NCBI RefSeq assembly: GCF_000002875.2
Contig: NC_009418.2
Span: 666,130-730,129, forward strand
Length of the DNA stretch: 64,000 nucleotides
DNA from: Leishmania infantum JPCM5
Taxonomy: Eukaryota; Euglenozoa; Kinetoplastea; Trypanosomatida; Trypanosomatidae
Direction of reading: 5' to 3'
Shown here one piece after another: positions 10,100 to 21,074 of this stretch. Within the stretch, counting starts at the first letter, position 1, and each line of letters opens with the position of its first letter. The position numbers and the translations under genes were made by a program. The notes under the pieces are model-generated. The model was not told the origin of the DNA, ran no database searches, and saw nothing but the letters and a program-made list of their open reading frames with translations.

Positions 10100-12511
10100 C
10101 TACTTTGTGAGCTTCGCCGCCCTCGCCTGCCTCTCTTCCTGCAGGTGATATGAGGCGAGGTGCGCCTTGAGGTCCATCTTGGCGTGCATGTAGTAATGGG
10201 CGGAATCGTACTGCTTATGCAGCTGGTTCATGATGGACTCGGCCGCCTCAAGACTCTCATCGCGGTACGCGATATAGGCCTTGTCGTACAGTGCAAAAGC
10301 CTGTGCGTAGGAGAGACTCCACTGCCGATCCTTGTACTGGGGCGTGTCTCGAATTGCTTTGATCACCTCCAAGGCAGCTTGCCGGTCCTTCTTCGACTCG
10401 CTGTTCGCCAGCAGCATAGACTTGTAGACGCATAGGCATAACAGCCGGTAGTTCTCAGGGAGGGAGGCTCTGGGTTCGTGCGGGTTCGGGGATGCAGCAG
10501 GCGAGGCAACCTCCCTCGACACAGGCGACCCCTCCGATGCCGCCTTCGAGGAGAAAGCCAGTGACCGCGACGTCGCTTTTCCCTTGCTGCGCTCCCGCAT
10601 CGAGTCCACATAGTCGGACAGTGGGGTGTTGCACTGCACCGGCTCCCGCAAAAGGTACGCGTCGATCAAGGCCACCATCTTTTCTTTGCGCTCCGCAGGG
10701 TACTGATGGGCGATGCCCGCAATTAGACACTTTTCATACGCTGGCAGCGGCACGATATTTCGAATGATAAGACCTTCCGGAACGGGTTCCAGCGGCTCGC
10801 CCAGCTTCTTCTTTGCAACCACGGTGGACGGGGTAATGCCGTGGCTCACCAGGATCTCCTCCATTCGCTTCAGCACGAACTGGTCGTTGTGATTCGGCTT
10901 CCCGCCAAGTGTGACAGGTTTGCGCTGCGCTGCCTCCCAGTAGAGCTGGGTGATGGTCTCAGCGATCGCCTTTCGTGTGGAGACGTCGGAGAAGGTCAGC
11001 CCCACCTTCTCCTCGCTCGAGCCAAGGATGCGGTTTAGATCCTCCAGCGGAAAGTCCAGCGCGCCTTCGGGGTTCTCGATCCCCTCTGCCCATTCCATCT
11101 CGAGCATCTCAAGACAGCACGCCTGCGTGTACTGGTACACGGCATTCGCCCACTTGGACGTCTTCGAGAGGATCTCGAGGCACCGGCTCGCACGCTTCCA
11201 CTGGTGCACAATGGCGTAGTTGAACCACTGATCGTACAGGACGAAGTCGCGGAGCTGCGGCATGGCAGCAAGCAGCTGTGAGTTACTCGCAATAGCAAGG
11301 CAGTTATTCAGCTTAGAAATACTCAGATCTACGGAGCGCGTCAGCCGCTCGATACGACCGTCGAGCCAGAGATGCAAAATCGACTCGCGCATTTTTTCCT
11401 TCTGCAGCACCTCTGTGCGCACTTCGTGTGCAACGGGCAGGTAGGAATCGACCAAAAACGCCGACGTCGCTGGCAGCATGCCGTAGAGTGCAAGCAGCAG
11501 GGCACTGGCAAAAGGCGACAGCAGCGTGTCGCTCTTGAAACACTGGCGGACAAGCTTCAGTCCTTCCTGCCGGTCGCCTTCGACGCCGATGAAGCGGAGC
11601 ACAGCTCGAACGTTGTCTGGCAGGATGGAAAGTGCGAGCTTCATTGCACCGAGGCCGAACTCGACGCAGTGCACCGAGTTGCGGTCGAGGCCGAGTGTCT
11701 CTAGCGCGGCACTTTGTTCGAGGGAGGCGTGTCTTGCGGTTAACCAGCTTGGAGACCGCAGCGGTGAATTCACGTCGCTGTCCCCCTCCTCGGCAGCCGC
11801 GGGCTTGTGCTGGGACGTCTTGACGGTCTCTTTGCCTCCGTACTTGGCCTTGTAGCGGTGCTCTAGCTCCATGTAGAGGGACTTGTAGCTGCTGTTCGCG
11901 CGGTTCAGCGCTAGTCCAGCCTTCACGAGCGCTGAGACGGACTGCTGGAGCACGAAGACGAAGCAGCGCAGGGCCTGGCTCTCCGCGTGCATTGTTTTCG
12001 CGCGGAACTCCGCGGCGCTGAGCCAGTTCCCCTCCGTCTCCTTATTGCGCTGAAACACCTTAGAAAAACCTCGGGATAGCATGCTCTTCTCCCTGGACAT
12101 CACCTGTGTGGCGAGCGCGCTTGACCTGGTGAGTAGCTCGAGTGCTATGTCTGCCTGCGCCTGCTCCATCGAGAGGCCGCAGCGCACAAATGCAATCAGT
12201 CCAGCTCCGCACACCGCCAGAGGGTCTTCGCTCATGCGACTCCTCAGCGTCGCCTCGCAGTCAGCGATTCTGTTGGCAAAGAAGGCATCGACTGCATATT
12301 CGATGTGCGAGTCCATGTTCCTTATCATGTCTGGGGTGAGGTTGCGCAGCCGCTCGACTTCGGCGCGGCTGTGATTGAACAACTTCGAGTTCGCCTCGTC
12401 GTCCAGCTGCTCCAGCTTCCCGACATTGAGCTCCTCCTCGACCGCCTCCATGTCCATCGGGTCAGCATGGCGTTCCGCCAGCGACGCACTCGTCTCTGCG
12501 CTTTCCGACAT
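10100..12511 (-). CDS. TTC39/IML2-like tetratricopeptide protein
   Basis: An 803-aa soluble, largely alpha-helical protein. After a short acidic N-terminus, residues 70-135 (DAFFANRIADCEATLRSR onward, with AVCGAGLIAFVRCG) match the opening helices of the TTC39/IML2 family, a TPR-like group that in yeast is tied to inclusion-body and lipid-droplet homeostasis. Residues about 655-690 are a Ser/Pro/Ala linker. Residues about 690-795 form further TPR-like helices with regular Ala/Leu/Tyr spacing (SYAQAFALYDKAYIAY; LEAAESIMNQLHKQYDSAHYY), the usual C-terminal end of the family. Length is somewhat above the usual 550-750 residues. There is no signal peptide or membrane segment, so it is probably cytosolic. 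The start is the ATG at 12,511. The function in trypanosomatids is inferred from the family only. Confidence 0.8.
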   Translation of the reverse strand: MSESAETSASLAERHADPMDMEAVEEELNVGKLEQLDDEANSKLFNHSRAEVERLRNLTPDMIRNMDSHIEYAVDAFFANRIADCEATLRSRMSEDPLAVCGAGLIAFVRCGLSMEQAQADIALELLTRSSALATQVMSREKSMLSRGFSKVFQRNKETEGNWLSAAEFRAKTMHAESQALRCFVFVLQQSVSALVKAGLALNRANSSYKSLYMELEHRYKAKYGGKETVKTSQHKPAAAEEGDSDVNSPLRSPSWLTARHASLEQSAALETLGLDRNSVHCVEFGLGAMKLALSILPDNVRAVLRFIGVEGDRQEGLKLVRQCFKSDTLLSPFASALLLALYGMLPATSAFLVDSYLPVAHEVRTEVLQKEKMRESILHLWLDGRIERLTRSVDLSISKLNNCLAIASNSQLLAAMPQLRDFVLYDQWFNYAIVHQWKRASRCLEILSKTSKWANAVYQYTQACCLEMLEMEWAEGIENPEGALDFPLEDLNRILGSSEEKVGLTFSDVSTRKAIAETITQLYWEAAQRKPVTLGGKPNHNDQFVLKRMEEILVSHGITPSTVVAKKKLGEPLEPVPEGLIIRNIVPLPAYEKCLIAGIAHQYPAERKEKMVALIDAYLLREPVQCNTPLSDYVDSMRERSKGKATSRSLAFSSKAASEGSPVSREVASPAASPNPHEPRASLPENYRLLCLCVYKSMLLANSESKKDRQAALEVIKAIRDTPQYKDRQWSLSYAQAFALYDKAYIAYRDESLEAAESIMNQLHKQYDSAHYYMHAKMDLKAHLASYHLQEERQARAAKLTK

Positions 12512-15164
12512 GGGGGCACCCTATGAAAAACGCCTACAGTGCAAACAGCTTCCGTTGCCAAGGAGGGGAGAGATCAGGAGGGAGACAAACACACGGGGGT
12601 TCCGAAGAGGGAGTACCGCCAGCGTGAGGGAAGGGGGCGGTGAGAGGAGAGGCAACGGCGCAGACACACACGCACACACAAAACAAAGCATGCGCGAATG
12701 ACGAGCTGCTATGAAAGGTGCCGGTGTGGGCGAAGCGTCACAAGTTGAATGCGGGGCAATACAGCACAGAAAGCAAGAGCAGTGAACCGACCGTGGCTTG
12801 TTTTTTTTTCCGCGTGCGCGAGGGGCCCAAAGGCCGAACACCAGGAAAGCGCAGCAGCAATAGCAACGAGAGCACGAGGAAGGCTTTTCGAGTGTCTGCG
12901 CGCGTGCAGTTTACCACTAAAAGTATGCTGTCAGGTGACTTTTATGATGTGCATACAAGCACAAACGAACACCCGTGCACGTACAGAGTCGACACGAGGT
13001 AAAGGATAGGGATGCGAGTTCAGTTCGTGGTGAAGGTTAAAGGAGAACGAGAAACACGGGAAATGGAAAAGGGCAAGAACAGGTGATTGCTTGTGCTTTC
13101 CGGCTGTCGAGTCAGTTTTATTTGCTTCGCTATATATATGCTCGTATGTATATATATGTAATGTAGTGTTACACCACACTAGGGGAGAACACGGCGGTGT
13201 GGCGAATATGCAAACGCCTACACACACCGACACACAAGAAGGAAAAAGAAAACGCCATGCCATTCAACTTGAAGTGCACCGGCGACCAGCACAGTGGGTC
13301 ACCGAGAGAGAGAGAGCAATGATGATGGAGAGCGGGGAGAGGAGAGGGGTGAGAGGTCACCAAGACGAGCGCACGGCACCGCACCCTACAGAAGAGGGAG
13401 CCCCATGGGGTACGCAGGGTCGCTTTCCTACAGAAAAGGAGAGAAGCAGCACTGGTGTGATGGGCAAGGTTGATCATCTGTAGGGGTGCGGCACGCAACT
13501 CGAGGCAACTGCTAGCGACTCGAGCAGCGACGCTCGGACCTTTATGTTCATCATTTTTGTGTTTGGCTGCGGATCGTAGACGGCGCGGGGACCTCGAAAT
13601 GGGAGTTCTGGGGGGAGTTGAGGGAGAGTGCCAACCCGCTTTCAACACCGTTCGCGCCCAACTCATTTTGGAGGAGCCTGGAAGACAACAGAGACACAAA
13701 CTGCTCGAACGCAGACATGGAGGCGGAGAGCCCCAAACACACGATATAATCGATAACGGCCACCTTCATCCACTCCACGACCACACAGACATCGAGAACT
13801 AAAGCTGCGCACCCTTTTCGATCCTGTATTGCTCGCCAGCAGCCCCATAGGAGGTAGAGGAGAAGAGGTGCTCTGATCAAAAGACGACACGAAGATAGAT
13901 CGAAGGGTGGTACAACAAGCCGCGCCGGCGTTGGTGGTGGTGGGGGGAGAAGGTGCAGGGTTGTGATAACCCTCGCAAAGGCGGCACCACGTGAAACTTC
14001 GACGCTGGTCCTCGATGCCGATGGACGGATATTAGAAACACAGAAACATGAGAGTGTCAGACACGCACGCGCAGAGAGAGGGAGAGATGGTCATCCCTGA
14101 AGCGCGGCGTGGCTCAACAAAGCACAACAAAATGTTGTTGCTCAACACAAACCCGCGCAGTTAGACGCACGTATCTGGTCCACAAGCAGAAAAAGCAACA
14201 GACAGAGAAAAAAACCAACGACGCAGTGCACCCATAGACACCAACAATGCATTCACATGCAAAGAACGAGCGAACAATGAAGGAGGGAGGGGGAAGAGAG
14301 TGGGTGGGTGGGGAGGGGGGCATCTGAGCAGAGAAGGGAAGAAAAATGACACAGAAAGCGAGGGAGACGAGATAGATTTCATAGGAACTCTCCCCTTTCC
14401 CACACAATACAGAGTTGACGCACATACACAATGGAAAAGGCTTTGTTTCCAGCTCTGTTTGGCGGGTGTTTGTTTGGGGAAGCGCGATCAAAAGCGGCAG
14501 AAGACTTGTGTGCCTGCGACAAAAGGACAGAGGTGCAGCGAGTTCTCCGGGAAAGTCTGCAAAAAAAAAAAGGGGATGAGGGTGCGCAGAACATGTAGGC
14601 GTACACACCCACATGCATACAAGCACGCACACATACACACATACACCCCTGCACACACACACATCTACATACATACGCGAGTGAGACACCGCTAGCAAGA
14701 GAGCCCAACGAAGACAACAACAATGAAGCCTCTTCGGCGCAGCGTAAAGCACGTCTTTTGACAGCGGCACGACAGAGTGAACAGCAAAAAAGAGCCCCTC
14801 CAAACGAAAAACACAAAAATGAAAAAGGACAGCGCCCACCAACGAATAAAGATGAAGAGTGGGCACAGCAGGTGCAACAACATCACAGTGAGGCAGACGG
14901 TAATAGACCCAAGCAGCTGGCCAGAGGGTGAAAGGGGAGGGTTGAGTGGAGGAGACGGCGAAGAACTACACAGGCGTGCCACCGAGGTAGCACACGAGAG
15001 CCGTTAAGACGCACCTGACTAGGCAAATACTGTTCGAAGCAACAAGCACATAGAGAAGATGTCAACACAGAGACTCACGGGGAAAAGTCAACGCTGACGT
15101 GTGCAGCTGAAGGGGAGACAGCGGGGAAGCATATGACAAACACGTATCCAGGTCTGTCCCTCTG
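12512..15164. other. Intergenic region and UTRs, no gene seen
   Basis: Low-complexity sequence between the TTC39-like gene and the 565-aa gene. Purine runs on the plus strand at 12,558-12,583 and 12,626-12,656 are pyrimidine tracts for the leftward transcript and may serve trans-splicing of the TTC39-like gene. TA-rich microsatellite sequence lies at 13,127-13,160 and CA-rich tracts near 14,620-14,670. A 250-codon minus frame at 14,114-14,866 is Cys/Val/Phe-rich simple sequence and was not accepted. Confidence 0.55.
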
Positions 15165-16862
15165 CTAGTGCTTTTTCAGTGCAGAGAGTTCCGCTTCGAG
15201 ATCCTTGACGGTGCTCTGCAGGTACTGAATGACGCTGCGCTGCTCTAGGACAAGCTGACGGAGATGGGACTGATCTTGGCGACCTTCCTGGACTAGCTTG
15301 AACAGTTCCCGCATGTGACGCGACATGGCCGCCGGGTCAGACATGTCGTCGACGCCATCGTCCTCAGTCATGTTGAAGACGCTCTCGTTCTGGCCCTCGC
15401 AAGAGTCGTCGCTGGTGGATGTCTTCACATGCAAGGGGTCTTCCTCTTCATCTGCGTTCTCCGCTTCGACTTCGTCCACCGCGCCCTCCTCATCCACGTC
15501 GCGGTCGCTGACGTCGACGTGCGGCGAGCGAAGAAACTCCTCGTTCGGGTAATCGGATGAGTCATGCGCACGGCCGTCGCAGGCCTCCCTCGCTGGCATA
15601 TCCATGAGAGTGCGGCGAAACGACATTCCGGCTGCCGCACTGGCATCGCCGTCCTTGGTGAGGTTCGCGGAGGCGAGCAAAAAGGGGCCGCGGGCGTCTG
15701 CAAAGCTCTGCAAAGAGCTTCCCAGGCAGGCTGCCGAGTCCACGAGCTTTGAACGCCCCTCTGTCATGGCGGGCTCCACCGCTGTGCTGGCGGACTTGGC
15801 CGACTTCGTCTGCGTCATGGCCTGCACCATGGTACTTAGCCCCGCCAGCACCTCCGGACGCAGCGGTGTCTCGCCGCTCTCCAGCTGGTGGCGCAGCTGC
15901 CGCAAGTTCTCCTTGGACAGGGCATGCAGAGTCTCATCTTTGGTCCCACCGGTGCCGAAGTACATGGTGTCGAAGCCGCGAGTGGAGGTGGTGCTCCACA
16001 TGTCGTCCATCGTATCGCCGACGGAGGCCAGCTTGGCAGGGCGGATGCGCGGCAGCGAGGCGACCTCAGAGTTAGACATGGCATCCACTTCGCTGGACTC
16101 TACCATGAGGCTGGCTGCCGTCGTCTCGGGAAGCACCGTCGTGGTGGACGCGTTGCGCTGGCGCTGGAGGTAGGGCACACCAGAGGCGGCGATGTTTTCC
16201 ACCCTGAGCGGGGCAGGGCCACGGGATAGCTCGTGCAGGTGCTGGTTTAAGTTGGCGGAGCTGAGAGGGTCTGTGTGGTGTCGCGTCGGGCTGCCTACCT
16301 GCGGATCCACGCTGGCGTCCTCAATGTTCCACCCGTTGCCTTCAATGGACGTCTCGCCACCATGCAGGCTGGCGTTGCTGTATTGCGTGACGGAGTCGGC
16401 AACCTCGCTGCTGAGGTCGCCCGGGTCCCGGGTGCGACCGGCGGCAGTCAACACTGAGGCCTCTCTGTGATCCCCGACATCCTTCTTTTCAGTGTTCAGC
16501 TTCGGCAAGTTCGTGCCGTAGTCGACGTAGGCGTCGTCGGGAATGACGTCCAACCGCAGGGGTACATCTCCTGTCTCTACTCGGCGTGTGAAGCCGTGCA
16601 GGTTATGGTTGCTCAGCGCCAGTTGCTGAGGCGGTTCATGATAGACTTTGATGGCGGTGCCCTCGAACGACGGCGTCATCGCATCCACGGACATGCGACT
16701 CTTCGAGTCGGACTGCGGCGACTTGATACCCGGATGCGCTACTGGGCTGCTCGTGCCGACAGTCAAGTTGCTGATCTCATCGTACTCATCAAAAACAGAC
16801 TCGCCTTGGCGAGTGGCGTGTCCATCACGCGAGGCCGCTACCGATGACGTTTCTGTATCCAT
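15165..16862 (-). CDS. Hypothetical protein with a triplicated motif and C-terminal coiled coil
   Basis: A 565-aa hydrophilic protein. Three spaced copies of one motif are visible: residues 81-108 (LALSNHNLHGF ... TGDVPLRLDVIP), 200-225 (LSSANLNQHLHEL ... PAPLRVENIA) and 312-340 (LHALSKENLRQLRHQL ... ETPLRPEVLA). They share S-x2-N-L, then about nine residues, then P-L-R and an acidic-hydrophobic pair. Between the repeats the chain is Ser/Thr-rich and probably disordered. Residues about 440-505 are strongly acidic (Asp/Glu). Residues about 515-563 form a heptad-patterned helix ending KDLEAELSALKKH, a likely coiled coil. No enzyme motif or membrane segment is seen, and the family is not recognised. 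The layout suggests a scaffold or cytoskeletal role, which is inference. The ATG at 16,862 lies about 27 nt from a candidate splice acceptor. Confidence 0.85.
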   Translation of the reverse strand: MDTETSSVAASRDGHATRQGESVFDEYDEISNLTVGTSSPVAHPGIKSPQSDSKSRMSVDAMTPSFEGTAIKVYHEPPQQLALSNHNLHGFTRRVETGDVPLRLDVIPDDAYVDYGTNLPKLNTEKKDVGDHREASVLTAAGRTRDPGDLSSEVADSVTQYSNASLHGGETSIEGNGWNIEDASVDPQVGSPTRHHTDPLSSANLNQHLHELSRGPAPLRVENIAASGVPYLQRQRNASTTTVLPETTAASLMVESSEVDAMSNSEVASLPRIRPAKLASVGDTMDDMWSTTSTRGFDTMYFGTGGTKDETLHALSKENLRQLRHQLESGETPLRPEVLAGLSTMVQAMTQTKSAKSASTAVEPAMTEGRSKLVDSAACLGSSLQSFADARGPFLLASANLTKDGDASAAAGMSFRRTLMDMPAREACDGRAHDSSDYPNEEFLRSPHVDVSDRDVDEEGAVDEVEAENADEEEDPLHVKTSTSDDSCEGQNESVFNMTEDDGVDDMSDPAAMSRHMRELFKLVQEGRQDQSHLRQLVLEQRSVIQYLQSTVKDLEAELSALKKH

Positions 16863-19188
16863 TCCACGAGAGAGGGAGAGACAGCCAAGCTACAAAGGCG
16901 GGAAGGGAAAGGGAAGCGGCGAGGCAGTACAGCGCGACCGAGAATGACAAGGCGTTTACAGAGGCAAGGAATACGACCACCGGGTTAAGCGGCACGACTT
17001 CAGTCCTCACAGACAGCAGCTGATTGGGTATTCGTGGATAACAGCCCGAACTCAGCTTCGTAAGCCGTGCTTGTGTCAGAAATAGAGAGAGATCAGCGAG
17101 GCTGCAGGTGTGGCTCAGGTCTTCGCGGTTCTATCGACGATGAAAAGAAAAAGATCAGGAAGAGCGCGCGAAAGGCTGGAGGGATGGCGGTGCTCTGTTT
17201 TTGTCCAGTTCTGTGAGGAGCGTCCGTGTGGGCTACTGAGGTTCGTCAGTCTGCTCTACGTTTCTTTCAGCCGCCTTTTGTCTCTTCGTCAAAGCCGCTG
17301 CGGCACTTCCTGCGGACCAGCAGCAGGCCCGGAAAAGAAGAAAACGTTCTTTGTGCAGCGTCCAGATCAGGGTGATCTGCGAAGACACAACTGTCGACAG
17401 GGCCAGACCGAAGAATCGGAAAGAGGAGAAGGCGAAAGAGAGAGTGGGGGAGAGAGAGAAAGGCAAAGAGAGGCTGAGAAATGCGTGCTTGTGTGTTGTA
17501 TGGCCGAGAAATACACAAGAGGGGGAGGGGGAAACAGTGTAGAGAAAGGAAGGGTGAGGTGGTGTGTGTGGGGCGGGTGGGCGGAGGTGCTAGAAAATGC
17601 TCTTTGTGGAATGTTGCTGTTGTGGACGCGGGGGTCGCGCAGATGTGCGATGAGGAGAGGGGGATGGGGATCCATCGTAGCACACGCGCCCGTAAAGAAG
17701 GATGTGTGGGAGAACAGGAGGGGCGGCATGAAGCGTGTGTGAACGAGATTCAGGGTACATGTGAGCGATTTCGGTAAGCCACAGTGGTACCTTCTACGTG
17801 GCTCTTTTTCACGGTGTCGATGTGGTGGCAAGTAAACTGCCGTTTTCCCTTCAACCTTCGTCAGGGTGGGGTGTTGGAGGAGTTCCTCTCAAGCGAAGCG
17901 CCTCATCAAGCGGATGGAAACAGAGATGGCTCGCTCACCCTACACGCATCCAACCTCAACAGTCGGAGAGACAACATGGTTAGTCCTTCCCTGTGTTGTG
18001 GCGACCCGAAGGTGGATCGGAAGTCAGTCTCTTCTTAACGGAGGCCCAACGACACACCTCAGCGTGCGGCCTATTGCGAGTGCCTCTCCTATTTGCTTCT
18101 TCACGAGGCAACTGGTGAGCAGAACCTCAGAAAGCATACCGGAAAACAAAACCTACAAAAAAAAGATAAACCGCGTAGGGCCCGCATATCTCCATGAACG
18201 TCTGTCTGCCACTTCCTCTTTCTTGCGCGGGGATGCCTAGTAGCGATGTGCGAGGTCACGACTGCGGTGCCATCGTGGCGACTGTATAAGTCGAATCTGT
18301 GCTTGTGACTCGCTGAGAAATGCCGACGACAACGATAACGACTGGGGACAACACGCAGCATGGCGGGAAGGAGGAGGGCAAGAGGCAGGTGGTCACCACA
18401 AAAGGCCGGTGCAAGGCCCATTGAGGCATCCAAGAAGAGAAGGGTGATGGCAGCATGCACACTCGCGAGCATGGCAGATCCGATCAGAAATACAAGAAAA
18501 CGGAGAGGCAGAGAGTTTCATTTTTTTTTTTAGAGAGCACATATCGAGCACAGAGACAGAGAAAGAGACATTGTTGCTGTCATTCTCTGAGGCGCTGTCG
18601 ATGCAGCGTCTTTGGGAAGCCTCCATTCATCTACATGCAAAGGAGTACGTAAACAAATCCCTGGATACTAACAGGCAAGTGGTAACGCTGAAGGCACCCA
18701 AGCACACGCAAGGCAGCAAGCATGAGTCCTCACGTCCGATCCGGCGAAAAAAAAAAAACATATAGAGAATCAGAGAGGGAAATGAAATAAAAAGAGAAAG
18801 ACACAGGCTCGCGCAAAACGAGCAATACCCAACACGTTCCATGTACATGGCGAGGGGAACGTGTGTCTCTACAGAGATACAAGAAGGAGATCCAAAGAGG
18901 CATCACAGAGAGGGAGGGAGAGAAAGCTTGAAGTCCACATACAAACGATACAAGAGAAACGTAAGAGGAGCACGTCGAGCACAGTCCGACAGCACCGAGA
19001 AAGTAAGAACTAGTCACTCGAGCTCATACCCACACGCTCGGAGGCTAGCGCGGGTGTGAAGAGTGTAAGTAGCCAAGGGCTCAATCGAGATGCAGCCACG
19101 CCGCGTCCTCTTTTCGCCTGTTGTCGCTCTTCATTCTCCTCTTTTCCCTTCGAGCGACGCACTGTATTCAGTGATGCTCTTTTCGAGT
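16863..19188. other. Intergenic region and UTRs, no gene seen
   Basis: Low-complexity sequence between the 565-aa gene and the first p25-alpha gene, with many GA-rich runs on the plus strand (CT on the transcript). A more G/C-balanced stretch at about 17,780-18,120 stands out but has no gene-like frame. Confidence 0.5.
16890..16917 (-). promoter_or_regulatory. Candidate spliced-leader acceptor for the 565-aa gene
   Basis: On the minus strand GCTTCCCTTTCCCTTCCCGC is followed by CTTTGTAG, with the AG at 16,891-16,890. Use of this AG would leave a 27-nt 5' UTR. A second pyrimidine tract nearer the ATG has no AG before the start codon, so it cannot be used without losing that ATG. Confidence 0.4.
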
Positions 19189-19650
19189 TTAGATCTGTTT
19201 CGCAGTGGTGCCGCGGTTGTCGATTGTCTCCTGGCGACGGTCCACGACACCTGCGAGCGAGCCGGCGTTTCGGTCCACGTTTGTCGGGCCGCCCTGCTTT
19301 GCAGCACCGGTGTAGGTGCTTTTATCATCATGGAAACGCACCGTGTCGGCCTTGGTGCCGCTGGACTTGGGGGCGGCGTTGGCTATCATGACCTCGATGT
19401 CAGCAGGGGTCTTCTTCATCTTGGCTGCGATCTCGGGAATAGCCTTTTCCTTGAACTCCGTGAAGCTGATTTTGCGTGCTTCCTTCGCCTTCACCTTGCT
19501 GAAGAGCAGGTCGGCGTCCGTCGACGTGAAGCTCTTGCCAATGATCTTGCACTCCTTCAGCATTTTGGAGAAGTGCGAGTTGTCCATTTCCTTCGACGGC
19601 GCGCTGCCGAAGGACGCGAAAGCCTCAAACGTCGCCTGGAAATTGTCCAT
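19189..19650 (-). CDS. p25-alpha / TPPP-like protein, copy 1 (intact)
   Basis: A 153-aa protein starting MDNFQATFEAFASFGS. The order helix-rich N-terminus, then EMDNSHFSKMLKECKII, then TDADLLFSKVKAKEARKISF and the Pro/Gly-rich tail matches the p25-alpha (TPPP) domain. Family members bind tubulin and promote microtubule bundling, and protist members are usually linked to axonemes or the subpellicular cytoskeleton. Length is typical for single-domain protist forms. The start at 19,650 is supported because the first 15 residues align with the family N-terminus. However, a pyrimidine tract abuts this ATG and the first AG after it falls in codon 5, so the acceptor must lie further upstream, perhaps near 19,705. 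Codons from 19,201 to 19,619 are identical to copy 2. Confidence 0.9.
   Translation of the reverse strand: MDNFQATFEAFASFGSAPSKEMDNSHFSKMLKECKIIGKSFTSTDADLLFSKVKAKEARKISFTEFKEKAIPEIAAKMKKTPADIEVMIANAAPKSSGTKADTVRFHDDKSTYTGAAKQGGPTNVDRNAGSLAGVVDRRQETIDNRGTTAKQI
19201..19619 (-). repeat. 419-bp duplicated block (p25-alpha copy 1)
   Basis: By direct comparison this segment is identical to 21,117-21,535 (constant offset 1,916). Similarity stops abruptly at both ends: at the last codons of the gene on the left, and within codon 11 on the right. Confidence 0.9.
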
Positions 19651-21074
19651 CGTTGGAAGGAGGTGAGGGAGAGAGGGAGATGAGAGAGTATAGCCGAGTC
19701 GCGCTGATGCAAGCCAGGAAGTGCGAAAGGCAGCTACAGGTGAGGGGAAGTACAGAGGCGAAGATACGTGATAGTTGAGTGCAAAAAGGGGAAAAAATGA
19801 TGTACGTGGGTGTGCTGCACACGCGTGGTAATGTAGAAGTGACGGCGAAACACGCAGGCAAAGAGAGGGAAAGGGGCGCACATGGGTGGATGGCGGTTGC
19901 ACGACCGTTCGTGCAGCGTGAGGGACGCAAAGGAGTGGGATCGAAAGCATTGAGGAGAGACAACTGGGGAACGAACAGAACGGAGTCCTCCACGCCGACA
20001 GTTGCATCCCGTTCTGGTAAGCCTAGAGGTAAAGGCAGAACTTATTACAGACGCACAACTCAAAATCCAAAGAGGTTTGCTTGGATTCTACGCGCACTTG
20101 CCACCGTCGCAGTGCGGTGCTGCGAGTACTGCGATCCTTCTGGACGTTGGAAAAGCATAAAGAGGAAATAAGGCTGGCGTGGGAAGACCCAGAAGGAGAG
20201 GACACATTCCAGGCACAGCAAAGAAGGGGGAGGGGGAGTGTGTGTGTTTGCGTTTAAGGTGAGCCCGAAGGACAAACAACATGTGAATAGCAAAAAACAA
20301 CGATGAAGGAGAGACATAGAGACAGAGAAGCGACATGTTTGCTGAAGACAACGAAGGTCAAGCGACGAGAACAACAACAAAGAAACATCACAGTCAACAG
20401 TGAGGTATACGTGAACGCACAGGAAGACATACATGTGAAGTACGAAAAGAGAGAGTCAGACATCACCCCATCACCACCGCCACCACCCGAACAAAAACGT
20501 TTGAAAGAGAACGGCCTTTTCACGCAGGAGGGGAGTGGTGAAGACGGATGCGCGACGACGCGGTGCCCAACTCGACCGCTTTACAACACCATCGAAGCGA
20601 AGAAAAAAAAACGAATAAAAAGAAGAGGGAGCGGTTGGTCGGAGGGCATTGCCGGCGGTCTCCCACCGCTGTCAGATCATCTTGGAGGACACTGCCGTTG
20701 CTGTCGAACAGCGCGGCAAAGCAGTCTGTCTCACATGCCTCTGGTTTCGAGTCCCTCAGCGCCGTGGACGCGCAACTCTTGTAAACACTTCACCGCCGGC
20801 CGCAGACATGTCACTCGACCTGCATGATACAAAGGTGCGTCTCAGCTGTTTTGAGGACGTATAAGTTTGAAGCGGCTGAGAGGGAGCACAGAGAGAGATG
20901 GAGCGGCGGAGTGTACGCCCAACCCAGCAGCCGCACCCCCCCGCAGGGTAGAATAATTGCGCTCCTCTTCGCAGCTGGCAATCACCAACTTCGGCAGTAC
21001 ACAATACCATCTCTTCGCCGCTGCATGCAGCATCGCCGTCTTTCCCACGGACTGCAAACGCCTGTGCGCTGAAC
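19651..21074. other. Intergenic region between the two p25-alpha copies
   Basis: Contains the 5' flank of copy 1, GA-rich and A-rich low-complexity sequence, and a more G/C-rich stretch at about 20,640-20,830. Outside the 419-bp block the flanks of the two copies look unrelated. No gene-like frame was seen. Confidence 0.5.

Noticed and set aside
14114..14866. 250-codon minus frame rich in Cys, Val and Phe
   Set aside because: Encoded by CA/GA simple sequence in an intergenic region; no family features.
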